Below, in pieces: positions 58,605 to 64,000 of a stretch of DNA of 64,000 bases. The position numbers and the translations under genes were made by a program. Origin of the DNA: Janthinobacterium lividum (GTDB taxonomy: Bacteria > Pseudomonadota > Gammaproteobacteria > Burkholderiales > Burkholderiaceae_D); assembly GCF_034424625.1 (NCBI RefSeq), contig NZ_CP139976.1, forward strand, positions 3,472,001 through 3,536,000, given 5' to 3'. Position 1 is the first letter of the stretch. Each line of letters opens with the position of its first letter. The notes below the pieces were generated by a model. It searched no databases. It worked only from the letters and a program-made list of their open reading frames with translations, and had not been told where the DNA came from.

Positions 58605-61600
58605 ATGAAAATCAGGAGCAAGCTGATCATCAGTACCACCGTCCTGCTGGCGGGCGTGGCGGCCATGGCGGCGGCCAGCCTGCTGCTGGTGAAAGGCATC
58701 GAAACCCATGTGCACGGTTTGACCGACCAGACCGTGCCCCTGTACACGGACGTGTTGCGCCTGCGTTATACCGTGCAGGATATGACGTCGGATTTTTTCG
58801 AACTGGGCAAGGCGGAAGACCTGGCGCAGCTGGAGCAGGTATCGAGCAAGATCGTCGCCAGTATCCGGACCGCCGAGAGCATCAGCCAGGACTTGCGGCG
58901 CCACGGCGAGTCGCAAGCGCCCCCCTATCACTCGGCCTTCGAACGGGAATTCCAGCGCATGCGCGTCGCCGTGCGCAAGCGCCTGGAAAACGAGGCCTAC
59001 TACAAGGCGCAGGCGACGGAGATGCGGCAAGTGCTGGCGCAGATCAAGGCCGCGGCCAAGGATGCACGCAGCAAGATCCGCCTGGTCGACAGCCAGGCCC
59101 AGGCCACGGCCGCCGAGGTGCAGCTGGAAAGCCAGCGCCTGAACCAGAATGCCCGCTACCTGACCGATTTGCGCAAGAGCATCCACGACATGCAGATTGC
59201 GCTGGCCGAAACGGAGGCCGTGAAAAACCGTTTCCGCATCGCTCCCTTGCGCGAACGGCTGACGGCGGCCGTCGCGCACCTGGAAGGCACCAGCGAGCGC
59301 GACATCAGCCCGGCCCAGCAGGCGCTGCGGGCAAAACTGCTGGTCACGGCGCGCCAGATGCTCGATCCCGCCGCCGGCTTGCTGGCCCTGCGTGCCGGGC
59401 TGCTGGCCGAGGGCAGCAGCCCGGCGCAGCAGGCCGGCTATGCCGCCCTCAAGCAACAAACCAGCGCCGCCCTGGCCGGCGCCCACCTGCGCCTGGCCGA
59501 GGAGCTCGATCCCATCGAACTGCAGCTGGCCATCGGCCGCGACCGGCTGGCGGAGGCCGGCCGCTACATGCACACCTCGGCCCGCATTGAGGACGCCAGC
59601 GGCGAAATCAACCTGGCCGTCGACGCCATCAGCATCGACGTGGGCGAAGTCATGCTGGCCACGGCAGCCGCCGACGTCACGCGCCTGGGCCACGATATCG
59701 CGCAGCGCATCAGCGCCCTGCACCGCGACATGGCCACCATGCAGACCTTGCTGCAAAGCATAGGCCAGCTGGGCTTGCTAGCCGAAACGCGCGGCGTCAA
59801 CACCCATCTGGATGCGGTGGAGCGCTCGGGACAGCGGCTGGTGCAAGCCAAGGGCAGCGTGCTGGACAGCCAGGCGGCGCTGGACGAGGTGATCGACCAT
59901 GTGCGCGCCTTCGAACGCGAACAGGCAGCCTATTCCGCGCAGCAGGTGGCGCGCATCACGGGCCAGCAGCAGGACGCGGTGAGCAAGGTGCGCGAGGGTG
60001 TGCGGCATGCCTTCATGCTGATCCTCGGCATCGCGCTGGTCCTGCTGCTGGCCTGCGTGGCCATCACCGGGCTGATCAGCGCCTCCATCGCCAGGCCGCT
60101 GGCGCGCCTGTCCCACGCCATCGCGCATATCCGCGACGGCAAGGCGTTGTCGGTGCGCGTGGCGCAGCACGGCAGCGATGAACTCGGGCAATTGATCCTG
60201 GGCTTTAACGGCATGCTCGAGCACGTCGAACAGCGCGACCTGGCGCTCAAGCAGGCCAAGGCCGAGGCCGACGCCGCCAACCGCGCCAAATCCGAGTTCC
60301 TGGCCAAGATGAGCCACGAAATCCGCACGCCGATGAATGGCGTGCTGGGCATGACGGAGTTGCTGCAGCGCACAGAACTGAGTCCCAAGCAGCAGCGTTT
60401 CGTGCACACGGTGCACCGTTCGGGCGAAAGCTTGCTGAGCATCATCGACGACATCCTTGACTTTTCCAAGATCGAGGCGGGCAAGCTGGTGCTCGAACAC
60501 ATTCCCTTCGACCTGCGCCAGGTGATCGACGACGTCGTGGCGCTGTTTGCCAACGGCATCCAGCGCAAGGCCATCGAATTTACCTGCCGCATCGCCTCCG
60601 ACGTGCCGCAGCACGTGCGCGGCGACCCCGTGCGCCTGCGCCAGATCCTCACCAACCTGCTCAACAACGCCACCAAGTTCACCGAGCGGGGCGAGATTTC
60701 CGTCGACGTCAGCTGCCCCGCTGCCGGCCAGATCCGGCTGGAAGTGAGCGACACGGGCATCGGCATGGCGCCGGAAGCGGCGGCGGCCGTCTTCCAGCCC
60801 TTCCGCCAGGCCGACAGCACCACCTCGCGCAAGTACGGCGGCACGGGACTGGGACTGGCCATCATCAAGCAACTGGCGGAGATGATGGGTGGCAACATTG
60901 TGCTCAAATCCGTGGCGGGCCAGGGTTCCAGCTTCGCCGTCACCGTCGTCGTGGGCAAGGTGGCGCCCGAGGACGCGCCGCCGGCGGCGCCGCCGCGCGT
61001 CTCGCTCGATGCCTTGCACGTGCTGATCGTGGACGACAATGCCACCAACCGCAGCATCCTGCTGCAGCACGCGATCGAGTGGCAGATGGCTGCCGCCAGC
61101 GCCGCCGACGGCGCCGAAGCGCTGGGGCTGCTGCAAGGCGCGCTGTGCGGCGGGCGCCCGTTCGACCTGGCCATCATCGACATGCGCATGCCCGTCATGG
61201 ATGGCGCCGAACTGGTGCGGGCGATCAAGGCCGACACCGGCATGGCGGCGCTGAAAATCATCATGCTCAGCTCACTCGACGCCTCGGCCGATCTGCGCCA
61301 GGTGACGGCGCTGGGAGTGGAATACTGCCTGACCAAGCCCGTGCGGGCACTGGAACTGCGCCACTGCATCGAAGCCGTCGGCGGCTTCGGCACCATGGCG
61401 CCCACGCTGCCTGCCATGCCTGCCATGCCCGCCGCGCCGGACAGCGCAGCCGCAGGCCAGGCGCCGCTGCGCATGCTGCTGGTGGAAGACAACGCGATCA
61501 ACCAGGAAATCGCCCTGGCCATGCTGGAAGATAGCGGCTACGAAGCCATCCCGGCCGACAACGGGCGGCGCGCGCTGGCCCTGTGGGAACGCTGCCCGTT

Positions 61601-62273
61601 CGATGTGATCCTGATGGATTGCCAGATGCCGGAAATGGACGGGTTCGAGGCGACCCGGCAGTTGCGCCGCATGGAAACCCAGCAAGGCCGCGAACGTACG
61701 CCCATCATTGCCCTGACGGCCAACGCCATCCTGGGCGACCGCGAACTGTGTCTGGACGCGGGCATGGACGACTACCTCGCCAAGCCGTACACGCGCGCCG
61801 CCCTGCTGGCCATGCTGGCCCGCTGGCGCCCGTCGCCGGCGGCAGCCGGGACGGTGGCGACGACGGCAGCGGCGACGCTGGAAACGGCGGCGGAGCCTGT
61901 CCCGGCGGCGGTCGAATCGGCCTCCATCCTCGACGCCGCCGCCCTGCAAAACCTGCGCGCCATGCGGCGTCCCGGCCGTCCCGACGTGCTGGGCCGCATC
62001 ATCGACCTGTTCTACAGCGACGCCCCGCGCCTGCTGGGCCAGCTGGAAGTGGCCGCCGGGGCCAGCGATGCCGCGGCCCTGCAACTGGCGGCGCACACGC
62101 TCAAGTCCAGCTGCGCCAACGTGGGCGCACTGGGCTTGTCGGCCACCTGCCGTGAAATCGAACAATACGCGCGCGGCAATGATGTCGGCAGCGCACTGAA
62201 CCATATCCGCGGCATCCAGCAAGAACTCGACCGTGTCCTCGCAGCCCTGGCCCTTGAAAAGGAAGCCCTATGA
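58605..62273 (+). CDS. Hybrid sensor histidine kinase with two REC domains and HPt
   Basis: This 1222-residue protein has a membrane helix (about 7-31), a long helical periplasmic sensor (about 32-465), a second helix (about 470-495), HAMP, HisKA (MSHEIRTP, His571), HATPase_c (about 685-800), REC1 ([11 protein letters not shown], Asp859), REC2 ([11 protein letters not shown], Asp1005) and an HPt domain (AHTLKSSC, His1164). It is a full phosphorelay of the TorS/ArcB type. The binding protein encoded upstream may supply the signal. Its stop overlaps the next gene's start by ATGA. Confidence 0.95.
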   Translation: MKIRSKLIISTTVLLAGVAAMAAASLLLVKGIETHVHGLTDQTVPLYTDVLRLRYTVQDMTSDFFELGKAEDLAQLEQVSSKIVASIRTAESISQDLRRHGESQAPPYHSAFEREFQRMRVAVRKRLENEAYYKAQATEMRQVLAQIKAAAKDARSKIRLVDSQAQATAAEVQLESQRLNQNARYLTDLRKSIHDMQIALAETEAVKNRFRIAPLRERLTAAVAHLEGTSERDISPAQQALRAKLLVTARQMLDPAAGLLALRAGLLAEGSSPAQQAGYAALKQQTSAALAGAHLRLAEELDPIELQLAIGRDRLAEAGRYMHTSARIEDASGEINLAVDAISIDVGEVMLATAAADVTRLGHDIAQRISALHRDMATMQTLLQSIGQLGLLAETRGVNTHLDAVERSGQRLVQAKGSVLDSQAALDEVIDHVRAFEREQAAYSAQQVARITGQQQDAVSKVREGVRHAFMLILGIALVLLLACVAITGLISASIARPLARLSHAIAHIRDGKALSVRVAQHGSDELGQLILGFNGMLEHVEQRDLALKQAKAEADAANRAKSEFLAKMSHEIRTPMNGVLGMTELLQRTELSPKQQRFVHTVHRSGESLLSIIDDILDFSKIEAGKLVLEHIPFDLRQVIDDVVALFANGIQRKAIEFTCRIASDVPQHVRGDPVRLRQILTNLLNNATKFTERGEISVDVSCPAAGQIRLEVSDTGIGMAPEAAAAVFQPFRQADSTTSRKYGGTGLGLAIIKQLAEMMGGNIVLKSVAGQGSSFAVTVVVGKVAPEDAPPAAPPRVSLDALHVLIVDDNATNRSILLQHAIEWQMAAASAADGAEALGLLQGALCGGRPFDLAIIDMRMPVMDGAELVRAIKADTGMAALKIIMLSSLDASADLRQVTALGVEYCLTKPVRALELRHCIEAVGGFGTMAPTLPAMPAMPAAPDSAAAGQAPLRMLLVEDNAINQEIALAMLEDSGYEAIPADNGRRALALWERCPFDVILMDCQMPEMDGFEATRQLRRMETQQGRERTPIIALTANAILGDRELCLDAGMDDYLAKPYTRAALLAMLARWRPSPAAAGTVATTAAATLETAAEPVPAAVESASILDAAALQNLRAMRRPGRPDVLGRIIDLFYSDAPRLLGQLEVAAGASDAAALQLAAHTLKSSCANVGALGLSATCREIEQYARGNDVGSALNHIRGIQQELDRVLAALALEKEAL

Positions 62274-64000
62274 ATACCGCACAACCCCCGCAAGCCCTGG
62301 TCCTGGTGGTTGATGACGACACCATGACGCGCATTCTGGTGACGGAAGCGCTGGAACCGGAAGGCTTCCGCATCGAGGAAGCGGCCAGCGGCCTGGAAGC
62401 GCTGGCCGCCTTCCAGCGCGGCGTGCCCGACCTGATCCTGCTCGACGTCGCCATGCCCGGCATGAGCGGCTTCGAATGCTGCACCCAGCTGCGCCGGCTG
62501 CCCGGCGGCGCGCATGTGCCCATCGTCGTGCTGACCGGCAACGACGACGATGACTCCATCAAGCAGGCGCTGGAAGCGGGCGCCAGCGATTTTATCTCCA
62601 AGCCGATGCAATGGCGGCTGCTGGCGCACCGGCTGCGCTACCTGCTGCGGGCCAGCAGCGCATTAACCGAATTGAGCCGCATCCAGGAAAGCCTCAGCCA
62701 CGCGCAGGCACTGGCCCGCCTCGGCAACTGGGAATACCGGGGCACCGGCGGCGACGGCTACTGGTCGCCGGAACTGTTGCGCATCCTGGGCCTGGACGCC
62801 GATTCCGGCTCCACCAGCTTCGAGCGCCTGCTGCAATGCCTGCCGGAAGACCAGCGGCCCCTGCTGCTCGATGCCTTCATGGAACTGCATGCCAACGGCA
62901 CCAGCTACGGCCTGGAACACAAGGTGGTGCAACCGGACGGCGCCGAGTGCATCGTCTTTCACCAGGCCGAGGCGGTGCGCGACGGTGGCGAAGTGCTGCT
63001 GATGCGCGGTACCGTGCAGGACATCACGGAACGCAAGCTGCAGGAATTGCGCATCGAATACCTGGCCAACCACGATGCGCTGACGGACTTGCCCAACCGT
63101 CAGTTGCTGAACGACCGCATCGGCCAGGCCATCGCCCATGCCCGCCGCACCCGCCTGCACCTGGCCACGCTGATGCTGGACCTCGACCGTTTCAAGTTCG
63201 TCAACGACAGCTATGGCCACCCCGTGGGCGATGCGCTGCTGCAGGAAGTTGCCCGCCGCCTGAAGCTGGCCGTGCGCGCGGGCGACACCGTGGCCCGCCA
63301 GGGCGGCGACGAGTTCGTCGTCCTGCTGACGGACCTGCCCGACCTCGAAACGGCCGAACAGATCGTGAAAAAAGTGCTGGCGGCGTTCGCCGAGCCCTTC
63401 CAGCTGGGCGAACATACCCTGCACGTCAGCACCAGTATCGGCGCCAGCGTGTTTCCCTCCGACGGCGACAGCGCCGACTTGCTGCTGAAGACAGCCGATG
63501 CGGCCCTCTACAGCGCCAAGGACAAGGGCCGCAACGGTTACCAGTTCTACAACCACAAGATGGGCGTGCTGGTGGAAGAACGGGCCGAAATCGAACACGC
63601 GCTGCACCAGGCGCTGGCGCTGGGCGAGCTGGAATTGCACTACCAGCCCAAGGTCGATCTCACCAGCGGCAAGATTTATGGCATGGAAGCGCTGCTGCGC
63701 TGGCGCCGGCCTGGCATCGGGCTGGTGCCGCCGGACCGCTTCATTCCCCTGGCCGAGGAAACGGGCATGATCGTGCCCATCGGGGAATGGGTGCTGCGCA
63801 CGGCCTGCGCGCAACTGGGCGTCTGGCATGCCTACGGCTTTACGCACCTGACCATGGCCGTCAACGTGTCGGCGCGCCAGTTCCGCCAGGTCGACATGCC
63901 GCAACTGGTGCGCGAAGTGCTGGCGGAAAGCGGCGTGCCGGCCCACTGCCTGGAACTGGAACTGACGGAAAGCGTGCTGATGCAAAACCGCGACCTCGTG
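62270..64000 (+). CDS. REC-PAS-GGDEF-EAL response regulator (partial, runs off right edge)
   Basis: The first 577 residues are in the window: a receiver domain with VVDDD and phospho-acceptor Asp59 ([10 protein letters not shown]), a PAS-like domain (about 150-250), a diguanylate cyclase domain with GGDEF (345-349) and the start of an EAL domain ([15 protein letters not shown] at 473-475). It is the output arm of the upstream phosphorelay and should make or break c-di-GMP. Both the GGDEF and EAL motifs look intact. The 4-bp overlap couples it to the kinase gene. Confidence 0.93.
   Translation, partial: MNTAQPPQALVLVVDDDTMTRILVTEALEPEGFRIEEAASGLEALAAFQRGVPDLILLDVAMPGMSGFECCTQLRRLPGGAHVPIVVLTGNDDDDSIKQALEAGASDFISKPMQWRLLAHRLRYLLRASSALTELSRIQESLSHAQALARLGNWEYRGTGGDGYWSPELLRILGLDADSGSTSFERLLQCLPEDQRPLLLDAFMELHANGTSYGLEHKVVQPDGAECIVFHQAEAVRDGGEVLLMRGTVQDITERKLQELRIEYLANHDALTDLPNRQLLNDRIGQAIAHARRTRLHLATLMLDLDRFKFVNDSYGHPVGDALLQEVARRLKLAVRAGDTVARQGGDEFVVLLTDLPDLETAEQIVKKVLAAFAEPFQLGEHTLHVSTSIGASVFPSDGDSADLLLKTADAALYSAKDKGRNGYQFYNHKMGVLVEERAEIEHALHQALALGELELHYQPKVDLTSGKIYGMEALLRWRRPGIGLVPPDRFIPLAEETGMIVPIGEWVLRTACAQLGVWHAYGFTHLTMAVNVSARQFRQVDMPQLVREVLAESGVPAHCLELELTESVLMQNRDLV

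Overview
The window looks like a chromosome segment of a high-GC betaproteobacterium, most likely of the Oxalobacteraceae (Janthinobacterium, Duganella or Massilia type). This is an inference from gene families, codon use and the dense LysR/MerR/TetR-controlled small operons, not a database result. No rRNA, tRNA or CRISPR array was found. The chromosomal part is GC-rich and closely packed. The stretch from about 28.7 to 40.8 kb is clearly lower in GC and holds filamentous-phage genes.

Layout. 0-28.6 kb: a partial citrate-synthase-like gene; two GNAT acetyltransferases; an FAD oxidoreductase; a LysR regulator diverging from a GNAT gene and an SmvA-like MFS pump; two secreted alpha/beta hydrolases; a Zn/Cd/Pb P-type ATPase with its divergent MerR regulator and a textbook operator; a chemoreceptor beside a secreted Cache protein; small secreted or hypothetical genes; a MerR/SDR pair; a catalase-like protein; a methyltransferase; a five-heme cytochrome c; a LysR/amidase pair; a DUF2061 protein with a possible Fur box; and a GH18 chitinase lipoprotein with operator-like dyads upstream. 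41-64 kb: a VOC protein; an S41 peptidase with a MarR regulator; a MerR-controlled PfpI / old-yellow-enzyme / acetoacetate-decarboxylase-like cluster with twin promoters; an AdhP-type alcohol dehydrogenase; an iron-transporter-like FTR1 protein fused to cytochrome c; a LysR/amidohydrolase/YdcZ module that appears to interrupt a tetR region; a TetR/SDR/quinone-reductase cluster; and a periplasmic binding protein, hybrid kinase and c-di-GMP response regulator operon that runs off the right edge.

28.69-37.27 kb: a complete filamentous phage (inovirus) prophage of about 8.6 kb, read mainly on the minus strand: ssDNA-binding protein, three small membrane proteins, major coat protein, terminator, TspB/pIII-like adsorption protein, pVI-like protein, Zot assembly ATPase, secretin, small DNA-binding protein, hairpin-rich candidate origin, HUH replication initiator and two small genes. 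A divergent HTH repressor with a membrane segment is on the plus strand. The prophage is flanked by two dif-like sites. The left one has a consensus XerC arm and the right one has a near-consensus XerD arm, as expected for Xer-mediated integration at dif. Joining the two prophage ends in silico extends the repressor by 30 basic residues and places a rho-independent terminator just after the new stop codon. Integration therefore seems to truncate the repressor.

37.3-41.65 kb: what looks like a second, decayed phage in tandem. It carries a paralogue of the first phage's left-end gene, an N-terminally deleted replication gene that abuts a tyrosine-recombinase fragment, and a low-GC cargo block with a SIR2-like DUF4917 protein and a KilA-N protein. 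The cargo block is a candidate superinfection-exclusion or anti-phage module.
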